Source of the DNA: Bradyrhizobiaceae bacterium
Lineage (GTDB): Bacteria > Pseudomonadota > Alphaproteobacteria > Rhizobiales > Xanthobacteraceae
NCBI GenBank assembly: GCA_020853885.1
Contig: JADYXZ010000018.1
Location: 62,001 to 126,000, forward strand
Direction of reading: 5' to 3'
Length of the DNA stretch: 64,000 nt
A program made the position numbers and the translations under genes. The notes under the pieces were generated by a model. The model had not been told where the DNA came from. It was given only the letters and a program-made list of their open reading frames with translations, and did no database searches. This document shows positions 1 through 8,498 of this stretch, piece after piece. Numbering within the stretch: position 1 is the first letter of the stretch; each line of letters begins with the position of its first letter.

Positions 1-792
1 CGCCGTGACCGGGCGCCCGGCCTGCTTGGCGCGGCGAATGAGGTCGATCGAATCCGCGCAGGTGATGGAGACGGCGTGATAGCGCGCCTCGGTCAGCGCG
101 ACGAGGCGGATGTCGCGGGCGAGCATCACCGCCTCGGCGGCCCGGGGAATGCCGAGCAGGCCGAGGCGCGCGGCGTATTCGCCCTCGTTCATCACGCCGT
201 CGCCGACGAGGTTCGCGTCTTCGGTGTGATGGACGATGAGCGCGTCGAAATCGGCGGCATAGGTGAGCGCGCGGCGAAAGACCTGCGCGTTCATCACGCT
301 TTTCGTTCCGTCGGTGAAGGCGACGGCGCCGGCGGCCTTCAAGAGGCCGATCTCGGTCATCTCCTTGCCTTCGAGGCGCTTGGTGAGCGCGGCCATGGGC
401 AACACGTGGACGATCGCGTTGTCGCGGGCGCGGCGGAGCACGAAATCGACGGTGGCGGGATCGTCGATCGGCGGATCGGTGTCGGGCTGGCAGACGACGG
501 TGGTGACGCCGCCCGCGGCGGCGGCCTGGCTCGCGGACGCGAGCGTCTCGCGGTGCTCGGCGCCGGGCTCGCCGATGAAGGCGCGCATGTCGACGAGGCC
601 GGGCGCGACCACGTGGCCGCGGCAGTCGATGATCTCCGTGCCCTCCGGCACCCCCGCGGCGCGGATGTTCTTGCCGGCCTCGCGGACGACGCCGTCGGCA
701 ATCAGCACGTCGCCGGGCTGGTCGAGGTCGCGCGACGGATCGACCACGCGGGCGTTGGTGAGCAGGATGGGGCGGGTGCCGTTGCGCTGCAT
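1..792 (-). CDS. pyrC: Dihydroorotase-like protein, probably non-catalytic (PyrX type), C-terminus outside window
   Basis: Amidohydrolase-fold protein of the pyrimidine pathway; 264 N-terminal codons are visible and the frame runs off the left edge. It starts one base after the pyrB stop, so the two are translated as an operon. The signature that normally reads DLHVHLREPG reads DMRAFIGEPG at residues 68-77, so both metal-binding histidines are replaced (R70, F72); the later YHVCHVST-like segment reads RYHAVSIT. Inactive DHOase partners encoded beside pyrB are known in other proteobacteria (PyrX/PyrC'), where they support aspartate carbamoyltransferase assembly. A scaffold role here is inferred; family membership is clear. 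Confidence 0.85.
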   Translation of the reverse strand, partial: MQRNGTRPILLTNARVVDPSRDLDQPGDVLIADGVVREAGKNIRAAGVPEGTEIIDCRGHVVAPGLVDMRAFIGEPGAEHRETLASASQAAAAGGVTTVVCQPDTDPPIDDPATVDFVLRRARDNAIVHVLPMAALTKRLEGKEMTEIGLLKAAGAVAFTDGTKSVMNAQVFRRALTYAADFDALIVHHTEDANLVGDGVMNEGEYAARLGLLGIPRAAEAVMLARDIRLVALTEARYHAVSITCADSIDLIRRAKQAGRPVTA

Positions 793-793
793 G

Positions 794-1747
794 TCAGGCG
801 TTCGGCAGGTTGCGGGCGAGGGCTTCGAGCACCGCCATGCGCACGGCGACGCCCATCTCGACCTGTTCCTGGATCAGCGACTGGGCGCCGTCGGCGACGG
901 CGCTGTCGATCTCGACGCCGCGGTTCATGGGGCCGGGGTGCATGACCAGCGCGTCGGGCTTGGCGAACTTCAGCTTGGCGGCGTCGAGGCCGTAATAGTG
1001 GAAGTATTCCTTGCTCGACGGGATGAGCGAGCCGTTCATGCGCTCGCGCTGCAGGCGCAGCATCATGACGATGTCGGCGTCGCGCAGGCCGTCGCGCATG
1101 TCGCGATAGACCTCGACGCCCATGCGCTCGATGCCGGCGGGCAGGAGCGTCGAGGGCGCAACGACGCGTACGCGTGCGCCGAGCGTGTTCAGCAGGATGA
1201 TGTTGGAGCGGGCAACGCGGCTGTGCAGGATGTCGCCGCAGATGACGACGGTGAGGCGTTCGATCCTGCCCTTGTTGCGGCGGATGGTGAGCGCGTCGAG
1301 CAGCGCCTGGGTCGGGTGCTCGTGCGCGCCGTCGCCCGCATTGATCACCGAGCACTGCACCTTCTGCGCAAGGAGTTCGACGGCGCCGGACGCCTGATGG
1401 CGGATGACGATCAGGTCCGGGTGCATGGCGTTGAGCGTCGCGGCGGTATCCAGCAACGTCTCGCCCTTGCGGATGGAAGAGGAGGCCACCGACATGTTCA
1501 TCACATCGGCGCCGAGACGCTTGCCGGCGATCTCGAAGCTCGCCTGCGTGCGGGTGGAGGCTTCGAAGAAGAGATTGATGAGCGTGCGGCCGCGCAGCGT
1601 CGCACGCTTCTTCTCGATCTGGCGGTTGAGGTCGACGAATTCTTCGGAAAGATCGAGGAGGCCGGAAATCTCCTCGGCGGAAAGTCCTTCGATCCCGAGC
1701 AGGTGCCGCCGGCTCAGCGCGAAGGCTGCTGTAGAAACCGCATTCAT
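794..1747 (-). CDS. pyrB: Aspartate carbamoyltransferase catalytic subunit
   Basis: Condenses carbamoyl phosphate and aspartate to N-carbamoyl-aspartate, the first committed step of pyrimidine synthesis. The 317-residue protein has the family's usual length. The carbamoyl-phosphate loop [12 protein letters not shown] lies near residue 62, and HPTQALLD and the MHPGPMNRG segment are also present. ATG start at 1747. The pyrC-like gene follows with a one-base gap, and the missing catalytic histidines there suggest the two proteins form a complex. No pyrI regulatory subunit is adjacent. Confidence 0.97.
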   Translation of the reverse strand: MNAVSTAAFALSRRHLLGIEGLSAEEISGLLDLSEEFVDLNRQIEKKRATLRGRTLINLFFEASTRTQASFEIAGKRLGADVMNMSVASSSIRKGETLLDTAATLNAMHPDLIVIRHQASGAVELLAQKVQCSVINAGDGAHEHPTQALLDALTIRRNKGRIERLTVVICGDILHSRVARSNIILLNTLGARVRVVAPSTLLPAGIERMGVEVYRDMRDGLRDADIVMMLRLQRERMNGSLIPSSKEYFHYYGLDAAKLKFAKPDALVMHPGPMNRGVEIDSAVADGAQSLIQEQVEMGVAVRMAVLEALARNLPNA

Positions 1748-1853
1748 TCTGAAAGCGACTGCTTAGACGGGTCGGAGGCCGGCGGCAAGCACGGTGTTGC
1801 CGCGTGTGTTAGTTTTCCCGCTGAATTTGGGCACGATTCCGGAGTGCTTAACC

Positions 1854-3509
1854 ATGCCGTTGCCTTTCGCGACCCATGAGGTGTTCAACCAGCCGCCGGC
1901 GCTCGGCGATACCGACCTCTGGGCCGGTGACGCGGCGCTCGCGGGGGCGGTGCGCGCCTTCGGGGCGGCGGGGAAGATCGACGAACAGGCGCTGGCGGCG
2001 TTCGGCCGCCGCTGGGGAACGGCGGCGATGGCGGAGTACGGCCGGCTCGCCAACGAGAACCCGCCGAAGCTGCGCTCCTACGACGCGCGGGGCAACCGCG
2101 CGGACGTGGTGGAGTTCCATCCCGCCTACCACGCGCTGATGCGGGAGGCGATCGCGGCGGGCATCCACTCCTCGATCTGGGGGGAGGACGGCGGCGTGGC
2201 GGCGCCGGGCGCGTTCGTGGCGCGGGCGGCGCTCGTGCACATGCAGACGGCGGTCGAGCAGGGGCACCAATGCCCGATCGTGATGACGAACGCGGCGACC
2301 GCCGCGCTCAAGGCGGAACCGGCGCTGATGAAGGAATGGCTGCCGCGCATCCGCTCGCGCGAATACGACCCGCATTTCCGGCCGGCGGCGGAAAAGGCCG
2401 GCGTCACGCTCGGCATGGGCATGACGGAAAAGCAGGGCGGCAGCGACGTGCGCGCGAACACGACGCGCGCCGAGCCGGACGGCGATGCCTATCGTATCAT
2501 CGGGCACAAATGGTTCTTCTCGGCGCCGATGTGCGACGCGTTCCTCGTGCTCGCGCAGGCGAAAGGCGGGCTCACGTGTTTTCTCGCGCCGCGCTTCCGT
2601 CCCGACGGCCACGTCAACGCGCTGCGGCTGAACCGGCTGAAGGACAAGCTCGGCAACCGTTCGAATGCGTCAAGCGAGGTGGAGTTCGAGGGCGCTTTTG
2701 CCTGGCGGTGCGGTGCGGAGGGGACGGGCGTCAAGACGATCATCGAGATGGTGCAACTCACGCGGCTCGATTGCGTGGTCGCGTCGGCGGGGCTGATGCA
2801 GGCCGCGCTCATGCAGGCGATCCATCACGTGCGCCATCGCAGCGTGTTCCAGAAGAAACTGGTGGATCAGCCGCTGATGCGCACGGTGATCGCCGACCTC
2901 GCGCTCGAGCGGGAAGGCGCGGTGGCGCTCGCAATAAGGCTCGCGGCGGCGTTCGACCGGGCGGGCAGCGATCCGGAGGAGGCGGCGTTCGCGCGGCTGG
3001 TGACGCCGGTGGCCAAGCTCTGGATCTGCAAGGCGGCGCCGGGCTTCGTCTATGAGACCATGGAGTGCCTCGGCGGCAACGGCTACGTCGAGGAGTGGCC
3101 GCTTGCGCGCTTCTACCGGGAAGCGCCGGTCAACGCGATCTGGGAAGGTTCCGGCAACATCATGGCGCTCGACTTCCTGCGCGGCGCCGCGCGCGAGCAG
3201 GAGGGCCTTGCTCAACTCATTGCCAAGCTCGAGAAGTCGGCCGGCGATCTGCCCGGCGCGGGGACGGCGATCGCGCGGTTGAAGCAGGGGCTCGCCGATC
3301 CGCGGCGGGAAGCCAACGCGCGAAGGACAGGGGAGTCGCTGGCGTTGCTCGCGGCCGCGGACGCGCTCAAGCAGAGCGCACCCGCCGAGATCGCGGAAAA
3401 TTTCGCACGGAATCGGCTCGCGGGACTGGCGGGCCGCAATTTCGGCGATCCGCTGCCCGAGCGGCTGGCCGACTCGCTTCTGGAACGCAGCTTCGCGTCG
3501 CAGAATTAA
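1854..3509 (+). CDS. AidB-like acyl-CoA dehydrogenase
   Basis: FAD-dependent acyl-CoA dehydrogenase-fold protein of 551 residues, the longer AidB-type size rather than the roughly 380-residue beta-oxidation type. The start at MPLPFATHEVFNQ matches how AidB-like proteins begin; an in-frame start 60 bases upstream would add an unlikely tail. Visible motifs are MTEKQGGSDVRANTT (flavin/acyl pocket) near residue 190 and ECLGGNGYVEE near residue 405. E. coli AidB belongs to the adaptive response to alkylation; many alphaproteobacterial relatives are annotated as isovaleryl-CoA dehydrogenases. The substrate cannot be told from sequence. It diverges from pyrB. Confidence 0.85.
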   Translation: MPLPFATHEVFNQPPALGDTDLWAGDAALAGAVRAFGAAGKIDEQALAAFGRRWGTAAMAEYGRLANENPPKLRSYDARGNRADVVEFHPAYHALMREAIAAGIHSSIWGEDGGVAAPGAFVARAALVHMQTAVEQGHQCPIVMTNAATAALKAEPALMKEWLPRIRSREYDPHFRPAAEKAGVTLGMGMTEKQGGSDVRANTTRAEPDGDAYRIIGHKWFFSAPMCDAFLVLAQAKGGLTCFLAPRFRPDGHVNALRLNRLKDKLGNRSNASSEVEFEGAFAWRCGAEGTGVKTIIEMVQLTRLDCVVASAGLMQAALMQAIHHVRHRSVFQKKLVDQPLMRTVIADLALEREGAVALAIRLAAAFDRAGSDPEEAAFARLVTPVAKLWICKAAPGFVYETMECLGGNGYVEEWPLARFYREAPVNAIWEGSGNIMALDFLRGAAREQEGLAQLIAKLEKSAGDLPGAGTAIARLKQGLADPRREANARRTGESLALLAAADALKQSAPAEIAENFARNRLAGLAGRNFGDPLPERLADSLLERSFASQN

Positions 3510-3640
3510 TCGTTTTGTTTCAACAGGTTCCGGCGACGCCTAGAAGCCCCGCCGCTTCATTCATGGAACATTCATGCGGAGGCGCGGATTATCCGTTCGA
3601 TCGTGCCGTCTGGTGCGGCGCGCATGAGAAGGCAGACACC

Positions 3641-3985
3641 ATGAAGCAGACAGGAACACTTCGGAAAGCGCTTGCCGCCGGTACCGCTTTGGCTATCGCG
3701 GTGTCCGCTTCCAGCGTTGTGGTTGCGGCGCCGCTCGGCTCCGGGCAACTCGCGCTGAAGAATGCCGCGGCGAGCGACGTCGTGGACGTCAGCTGGCGCG
3801 GCCGGCGCAACACCGCCGTAGCGCTTGGCGTGCTGGGCGGGCTCGCGCTCGGTGGAGCTATCGCGCATGGCCATTACTACAGCCCGTCTCCCTATTACTA
3901 CGCGGCGCCGCCGCCCCCGCCGCCGCAGCGGTGCTGGGTCCAGACCGGTCCGTATCGCGGGCAGGGCTACTGGGCCTATTGCTGA
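3641..3985 (+). CDS. Small exported proline/tyrosine-rich protein
   Basis: Unrecognised 114-residue protein. A signal peptide is visible (MKQTGTLRKALAAGTALAIAV, then a VVVAAP cleavage region near residue 30). A glycine-rich hydrophobic segment near residues 68-80 could insert in a membrane. The tail has tyrosine pairs, a run of proline and ends CWVQTGPYRGQGYWAYC, with two cysteines that could form a disulfide. Short envelope proteins with this layout are common in Hyphomicrobiales. Function unknown. Confidence 0.7.
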   Translation: MKQTGTLRKALAAGTALAIAVSASSVVVAAPLGSGQLALKNAAASDVVDVSWRGRRNTAVALGVLGGLALGGAIAHGHYYSPSPYYYAAPPPPPPQRCWVQTGPYRGQGYWAYC

Positions 3986-4025
3986 GCGGCGACGGGCGAT
4001 CGCTCGAACTGCTTGAGCAGGTTTT

Positions 4026-4047
4026 GCGGCGGGCTTCGGCCCGCCGC
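4026..4047. terminator. Possible terminator hairpin between convergent genes
   Basis: A perfect 9-bp GC stem, gcggcgggc / gcccgccgc, with a TTCG loop lies between the stop codons of the converging genes at 3985 and 4053. It lacks a good T tract on either strand, so its termination strength is uncertain. Confidence 0.5.
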
Positions 4048-4052
4048 TCTGC

Positions 4053-4991
4053 TTATGGGCGGAGCGTTGCGATCAGCGCGAGCACGGCCGGCATGGTGAA
4101 GAGCGCCGCGATCGTCTGCATCGTGAGGATTTGCGCATAGAGCGGCGCGTCGCCGCCCATCTGGCGCGCAAGGATGTAGGCGCCGGGCGCGGAAGGGACG
4201 CTCGATGCGATGGCGACGACGACGAGCGGCGCGCCGGAAAGTCCGTACCACAGCGCAAGGCCGATCGCGATCGAGGGCATGACGGCAAGCTTGAGCACGA
4301 CGGTCGCGATCATCGCGCGGTTCGGACGCCACAGCTTGTCGAGCTGAAGCCCGGCGCCGACGGCGAGCAGGCCGAGCGCGAGTGCTGCGCGGCCGAGGAT
4401 TTCTCCGAACGAGATGGCGATCTTCGGCAGGGGGATGCCGGCGAAGTTGATGGCGACGCCGACAAGCACCGACCAGATCAGCGGGTTGCGCAGGATCTGC
4501 ACGGCGACGACGCGGCCTTCCGGCGCCTTGTCGGCGGCGTACCAGGCGAGGACGATCACGCAGATGAAATTCAGGATCGGGACCATCGCCACGATCGCGA
4601 CGGAAGCGAGCGTAAGACCCAGCGCGCCGTGCAGGCCGCCGGCGACGGCGAGCGCGACGTACGTGTTCCAGCGCACCGAACCCTGAAAGAGCGAGGTGAA
4701 GGCGGGCCCATCCATGCGCAACGCGCGGGAAAGCGGCCGCCGCAGCGCGATCAGCGCGATCGACAGGATGATGATGGCGAGGAACAGCGCGCCGCCGACG
4801 CCGGCGACCGGCACTTCGCGCAGGTCGGCGGTCGCGGTGGTGAGGATCAGCAGCGCGGGGAACAGCACATAATAGGTGAGGTTCTCGAACGCATCCCACG
4901 CCTCGCGATTGGGCAGGATCGTGAGCCTGAGCAGCGTGCCGAGCGCGATCACGAGAAAGACCGGCACGAGGGCGGCGATGACGGCGGACAT
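4053..4991 (-). CDS. Auxin-efflux-carrier (AEC) family transporter
   Basis: A 312-residue integral membrane protein of the AEC/PIN-like permease family (MSAVIAALVPVFLVIALG...), with about ten hydrophobic segments in the five-plus-five pattern. The family exports or exchanges small organic acids; the substrate is not visible here. The ATG at 4991 is chosen because the frame upstream is charged and unlike the family. It converges with the small exported protein and diverges from the reductase at 5131. Confidence 0.85.
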   Translation of the reverse strand: MSAVIAALVPVFLVIALGTLLRLTILPNREAWDAFENLTYYVLFPALLILTTATADLREVPVAGVGGALFLAIIILSIALIALRRPLSRALRMDGPAFTSLFQGSVRWNTYVALAVAGGLHGALGLTLASVAIVAMVPILNFICVIVLAWYAADKAPEGRVVAVQILRNPLIWSVLVGVAINFAGIPLPKIAISFGEILGRAALALGLLAVGAGLQLDKLWRPNRAMIATVVLKLAVMPSIAIGLALWYGLSGAPLVVVAIASSVPSAPGAYILARQMGGDAPLYAQILTMQTIAALFTMPAVLALIATLRP

Positions 4992-5130
4992 GCAAAAAAA
5001 TTCCCGCGGGAAGGCGGGTAGTAGCCGATCTTTCTCCGCACGGCGAGGGGCGCGCGCCCACCGGAAATAGCGCTCGCCGTTGTGGCGGGCAGCCGCTAGT
5101 TTCTGCGGCTGTCGATTAAGGAGGACGCCA

Positions 5131-5742
5131 ATGAAAATCGCCGTCATCGGTGCATCGGGACGCCAGGGGTCGCGCATCGTGAACGAGGCCGTCGACCGCG
5201 GTCACACGGTCACGGGGATCGCGCGGAATGCGGACAAGGTTCCGAGCCGCGCCGGCGTCACGGCGAAGGCCGGGGACATCAACGATCCGGGCTCGGTCGC
5301 GCAGCTGCTCAAGGGGCACGATGCGGTGATCAGCTCCGTCCGCTTTGCGCAAACCAATGCGGCGAACGTTCTCAGCGCGGTGAAGCAATCAGGCGTGAAG
5401 CGGTTGCTGGTCGTGGGTGGGGCGAGCAGCCTCGAAGTCTCTCCGGGCGTGCGCCTCATCGACACGCCTGGATTTCCGGAAGCGGCGCGGCCGGAAGCGC
5501 AAGCCGGCATCGAGTTCCTCGACGCGATCAGGAACGAGCGGGAGCTCGACTGGGTGTTCGTGTCGCCGGGCGCCTTGCTTCAGCCGGGCGAGCGGCTCGG
5601 CAGATACCGGCTCGAGCGCGACACGCTGCTGAAAGACGAGAACGGGAAGAGCGGGATCTCGATGGAAGACTTCGCGATCGCGATGATCGACGAGCTGGAG
5701 AACCACAAGCACAGCCGCACGCGGTTTCATGTGGCGTATTAG
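5131..5742 (+). CDS. NAD(P)-binding oxidoreductase of the NmrA/YwnB type
   Basis: A 203-residue atypical short-chain reductase with an N-terminal Rossmann motif, MKIAVIGASGRQGSRIV (GxSGxxG type). The strand-loop LLVVGGASSLEV follows near residue 92 and a DWVFVSPGALL segment near residue 140. The start is fixed by a strong ribosome-binding site, AAGGAGG, about seven bases upstream of ATG. Relatives include flavin-reductase-like and NADPH-sensing proteins; the substrate is unknown. It appears monocistronic, with a palindromic repeat just downstream. Confidence 0.85.
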   Translation: MKIAVIGASGRQGSRIVNEAVDRGHTVTGIARNADKVPSRAGVTAKAGDINDPGSVAQLLKGHDAVISSVRFAQTNAANVLSAVKQSGVKRLLVVGGASSLEVSPGVRLIDTPGFPEAARPEAQAGIEFLDAIRNERELDWVFVSPGALLQPGERLGRYRLERDTLLKDENGKSGISMEDFAIAMIDELENHKHSRTRFHVAY

Positions 5743-5757
5743 CTCAGTGCCGTAACG

Positions 5758-5835
5758 CGTCATTGCGAGGCGGCGAAGCCGCCGAAGCAATCCAGGGGTG
5801 AGATTCAAGGGCCCGGATCGGAGCTCGCAATGACG
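5758..5835. repeat. Dispersed palindromic repeat (CATTGCGAG family), left flank of GIY-YIG gene
   Basis: A 78-base element bounded by perfect 12-bp inverted ends, CGTCATTGCGAG (5758-5769) and CTCGCAATGACG (5824-5835), with an inner hairpin ggcggc-gaa-gccgcc. A related element lies on the other side of the GIY-YIG gene at 6150-6260. I recognise this type as a common alphaproteobacterial intergenic repeat. Confidence 0.8.
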
Positions 5836-5842
5836 GTAAGGA

Positions 5843-6133
5843 TCACGCCAAGTCTCCGTACAAATCGCGCCAAGTCGGATTCAGTGCCTCGATCAAGGCA
5901 AGCTTCTTGCGCCGTGAGCCTGCTTTGATCTGTTTCTCGTGCGTGATCGCGGACACCATATCTTCGTGCAGTTCGTACCAAACAAGCATTTTGCAGCCGT
6001 ACCGGAGCGTGAAGCCTGGCACTAAACCATTGCGATGCTGGTAGGCGCGCTGGACAAGATTAGAACTAACTCCAGTATACAATGTACCGTTGCGCTTGCT
6101 CGCCATGATGTAGACCGCCGGCCGTTTCATCAT
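5843..6133 (-). CDS. Single-domain GIY-YIG nuclease-like protein
   Basis: A 96-residue protein made almost only of a GIY-YIG domain: PAVYIMASKRNGTLYTGVSSNLVQR carries the two tyrosine motifs, followed by the RAYQHRNG helix and YELHEDMVSAITHEKQIK with the conserved metal-binding glutamate. The family (UPF0213-like) is related to UvrC and homing-endonuclease catalytic domains; its cellular role is poorly known. The ATG at 6133 is preferred because a longer frame (to 6190) reads into the repeat. It sits between two copies of a palindromic repeat family, and a second GIY-YIG gene in this window is likewise framed by repeats. Confidence 0.85.
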   Translation of the reverse strand: MMKRPAVYIMASKRNGTLYTGVSSNLVQRAYQHRNGLVPGFTLRYGCKMLVWYELHEDMVSAITHEKQIKAGSRRKKLALIEALNPTWRDLYGDLA

Positions 6134-6149
6134 GTCTTGCTTTCTTGTC

Positions 6150-6260
6150 TGCCTTTGCGAGGTGGCGAAACGGCCGAAGCAATCTGGCATAGTACGATAA
6201 GAATCTGGATTGCTTCGCCCCTCCCCCGGATCAAGTCCGGGGTCGGGGCTCGCAATGACA
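6150..6260. repeat. Dispersed palindromic repeat (CATTGCGAG family), right flank of GIY-YIG gene
   Basis: About 111 bases, beginning with a degenerate TGCCTTTGCGAG and ending with CTCGCAATGACA (6249-6260). Inside are the paired GAAGCAATCT / GGATTGCTTC and a second hairpin, ccccgga-tcaag-tccgggg. It belongs to the same family as 5758-5835 with a longer centre. Confidence 0.75.
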
Positions 6261-6307
6261 GAGGGAAATGCGAGTCGCCGGACGATCCGTCGCTACGAGG
6301 GTGTGGT

Positions 6308-6778
6308 CTAACCCCGGGCGAGGCGGTCGAGCGCGCCCTGCAGGATGAAGACCGCGGCGTGCTGGTCGATGACGTCGGCGCGGCGCTTGCGGCTCATGTC
6401 CACCGAAATCAGCTCGCGCTCGACGGCGGCGGTGGAGAGGCGCTCATCCCAGAGTGCGATCGGCAATGCGGTGCGGGCGGCGAGATTGCGCGCGAAGGCG
6501 CGGGTCGATTGCGCGCGTGGCCCCTCCGAGCCGTCCATGTTGATCGGCAGGCCGAGCACGATGCCGACCGCGCCGCGCTCGGCGGCAAGTTGCAGCAGGC
6601 GCGCGGCGTCGGCGGTAAAATTCGTGCGCTTGATCGTCTCGACCGCGGCCGCGAGCCTGCGGTCGGGATCGCTCGCGGCGACGCCGATGGTTTTCGTGCC
6701 GAGATCGAGCCCGATCAGCGCGCCGCGCGGCGGGAGCAGAGCGGCGGCTTCCATCAGAGGCAGCACGGGAGCGGGCAT
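6308..6778 (-). CDS. ruvX: RuvX/YqgF Holliday-junction resolvase-like nuclease
   Basis: A 156-residue RNase-H-fold protein essential in many bacteria for pre-16S rRNA processing and also proposed as a Holliday-junction resolvase. Visible motifs are the first acidic strand GALIGLDLGTKTIGVAASD, VGIVLGLPINMDGSEGPRAQS, LWDERLSTAAVE and the final acidic segment DVIDQHAAVFILQ. The ATG at 6778 is chosen because the upstream extension reads out of a repeat element. Cytoplasmic. Confidence 0.95.
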   Translation of the reverse strand: MPAPVLPLMEAAALLPPRGALIGLDLGTKTIGVAASDPDRRLAAAVETIKRTNFTADAARLLQLAAERGAVGIVLGLPINMDGSEGPRAQSTRAFARNLAARTALPIALWDERLSTAAVERELISVDMSRKRRADVIDQHAAVFILQGALDRLARG

Positions 6779-6815
6779 GGCGAGCGGGTAGCATGGCGTA
6801 CACGGCGAAGTCATC

Positions 6816-6870
6816 TTCATCCTCATCCTTCGAGACGGGCGCTTCGCGCCCTCCTCAGGATGAGGATGAA
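6816..6870. repeat. Palindromic repeat (CCTCATCCTTCGAGACG family), copy 1
   Basis: Perfect 14-bp inverted ends, TTCATCCTCATCCT (6816-6829) and AGGATGAGGATGAA (6857-6870), around a gggcgc-ttc-gcgccc inner hairpin. Related copies lie at 11450-11500 and, degenerate, at 55334-55380. Confidence 0.85.
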
Positions 6871-6953
6871 AGGGTGAGGCGAGGGAGCATTGTCGCCCCG
6901 CCGCGCGTGCCTATACTCCGTGCCCGGTTTCCCGCAATTCGAGGACAGTCCTT

Positions 6954-7655
6954 ATGCGCATCACCTGGTACGGCCACTCGGCTTTCCGGCTCGACTTCAA
7001 GGACAAGGCGGTCCTGATCGACCCGTTCTTCACCGGCAATCCCGGCTTCGGCGGCGACAAGGAAGCGGCGGTGAAGGGCGTTTCGCACGTTCTGCTGACC
7101 CACGGGCACAGCGACCACACCGGCGACGTGATCGACATCGCCAAGAAGACCGGCGCAAAGGTCGTCACCAATTTCGACCTTTGCCAATGGCTCGGCGCCC
7201 AGGGCATCGAGAAGCTCGATCCCATGAACACGGGCGGCACCACGGATCAGGGCGGCTTTACCGTGACGCTCGTCCGCGCGGACCATTCGTCGGCGCAGTT
7301 CATCGACGGCGTCTCGCACGCGCTCGGCAATCCGTGCGGGATCATCGTCAAGGCGGCGGGCGAGCCCACGGTCTATCACATGGGCGACACCGACATCTTC
7401 TCCGACATGGGGCTGATCGCGGAAATCCACGAGCCGCAGGTGGCGATGGCGCCGATCGGCGACCGCTTCACCATGAGCCCGAAAACGGCGGCGCTCGCGG
7501 TCAAGCGCTTCTTCAAGCTGAAAAGCGTGATCCCCTGCCACTACGGCTCGTTCGTTCCCTATGTGGAGGCCAACGCCGACAAGTTTGTCGCCGAGATGCA
7601 GGGCCACGCCACGAAGGTGATCGTGCCGGAGAAGGGCAAGGCGGTGGAAGTGTGA
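6954..7655 (+). CDS. UPF0173 metal-dependent hydrolase (metallo-beta-lactamase fold)
   Basis: A 233-residue metallo-beta-lactamase-fold protein: [14 protein letters not shown], metal-binding [10 protein letters not shown] near residue 50, [13 protein letters not shown] near residue 141, and CHYGSF near residue 196. These are typical of the UPF0173/YtkL family, whose substrates are not established. The stop overlaps the GTG start of the following CPBP protease gene (GTGA), so the two are probably translationally coupled. Confidence 0.9.
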   Translation: MRITWYGHSAFRLDFKDKAVLIDPFFTGNPGFGGDKEAAVKGVSHVLLTHGHSDHTGDVIDIAKKTGAKVVTNFDLCQWLGAQGIEKLDPMNTGGTTDQGGFTVTLVRADHSSAQFIDGVSHALGNPCGIIVKAAGEPTVYHMGDTDIFSDMGLIAEIHEPQVAMAPIGDRFTMSPKTAALAVKRFFKLKSVIPCHYGSFVPYVEANADKFVAEMQGHATKVIVPEKGKAVEV

Positions 7656-8398
7656 GCACATCTCCCGACGCCGGCGCGATCTGCCGGCCCTATGGCGCGC
7701 TGGCGAGCCTGGGCTGGGGCGTGATTGCGCTCGGCGTCTGGCTCGGCACGCAGGTCGTGATCGGCGATTTCCTGGCGGAATGGTTCGACACCGACGCAAG
7801 CGATCCGGCGTCGCTTGCTTCCAACGCGCCGTTCGTCGCGCTCATCACCATCGGCAGCGCGGTGGTGCCGCTCGCGGTGATCGCCGCCGCGATCCGCCTG
7901 CGCCGGTGCGGCGTGGCCGAATATCTTCGGCTCGTCGCGCCGGCGTCGCCGGACGTCTTTGCGGGCGTCGTGGCGCTGGCGGTGCTCATTCCGGTCGTCG
8001 ATGCGATTTCCTGGTTTGCGGGGCAGGCGGTGACCCCGCAATTCGTCCTCAGTCTCTATTCGTCGGCGCGCGACGCCGGGGCGCTGCTGCTGCTCGCGGT
8101 CGCGCTGGTCGTGGCCGCGCCGGTGGTGGAGGAGACGATCTTCCGTGGCTTCCTGCTGCCGGGGTTTGCCGCGTCGCCGATCGGCGAATGGGGAGCGCTG
8201 CTCGCGACCTCGCTGCTCTGGGCGCTCTTGCACGCGCAATACCAGCCGTTCTATCTCGCGCAGATCGTCGTGCTCGGCTTGCTGTTCGGCTGGCTGCGGC
8301 TGCGCAGCGGCTCGACGCTTCTGACCATCGGCCTGCACGGAGCGGTCAACCTGGTTTCGCTGGTGCAGGCGGCGGTAATCGTGGAATGGCTGAGTTGA
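7652..8398 (+). CDS. CPBP family intramembrane metalloprotease
   Basis: A 248-residue multi-spanning membrane protein of the CPBP (CAAX protease and bacteriocin-processing) family. The motifs are [13 protein letters not shown] near residue 165 (EExxxR), LLHAQYQ near residue 195 and GLHGAVN near residue 230, which carry the expected glutamate and histidine ligands. GTG start chosen because its first base is the last-but-three base of the upstream gene, giving a 4-base GTGA overlap. The family includes prenyl-protein proteases and bacteriocin-immunity proteins; the target here is unknown. Confidence 0.88.
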   Translation: MSTSPDAGAICRPYGALASLGWGVIALGVWLGTQVVIGDFLAEWFDTDASDPASLASNAPFVALITIGSAVVPLAVIAAAIRLRRCGVAEYLRLVAPASPDVFAGVVALAVLIPVVDAISWFAGQAVTPQFVLSLYSSARDAGALLLLAVALVVAAPVVEETIFRGFLLPGFAASPIGEWGALLATSLLWALLHAQYQPFYLAQIVVLGLLFGWLRLRSGSTLLTIGLHGAVNLVSLVQAAVIVEWLS

Positions 8399-8498
8399 TC
8401 GATCCATCACGAAATTGAATGAACGATATGCGCGGCGCAGGCGATCCCGTCCCCGCGCGGCCGGTGTAAGCTCACCGGAGTAATTGCAGGAGAAAGCG

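Noticed and set aside
76-1879. Long plus-strand open frames opposite pyrC/pyrB (289 and 538 residues)
   Set aside because: They are antisense shadows of GC-rich genes: low-complexity Arg/Ala/Gly translations without motifs, opposite clearly recognisable proteins.
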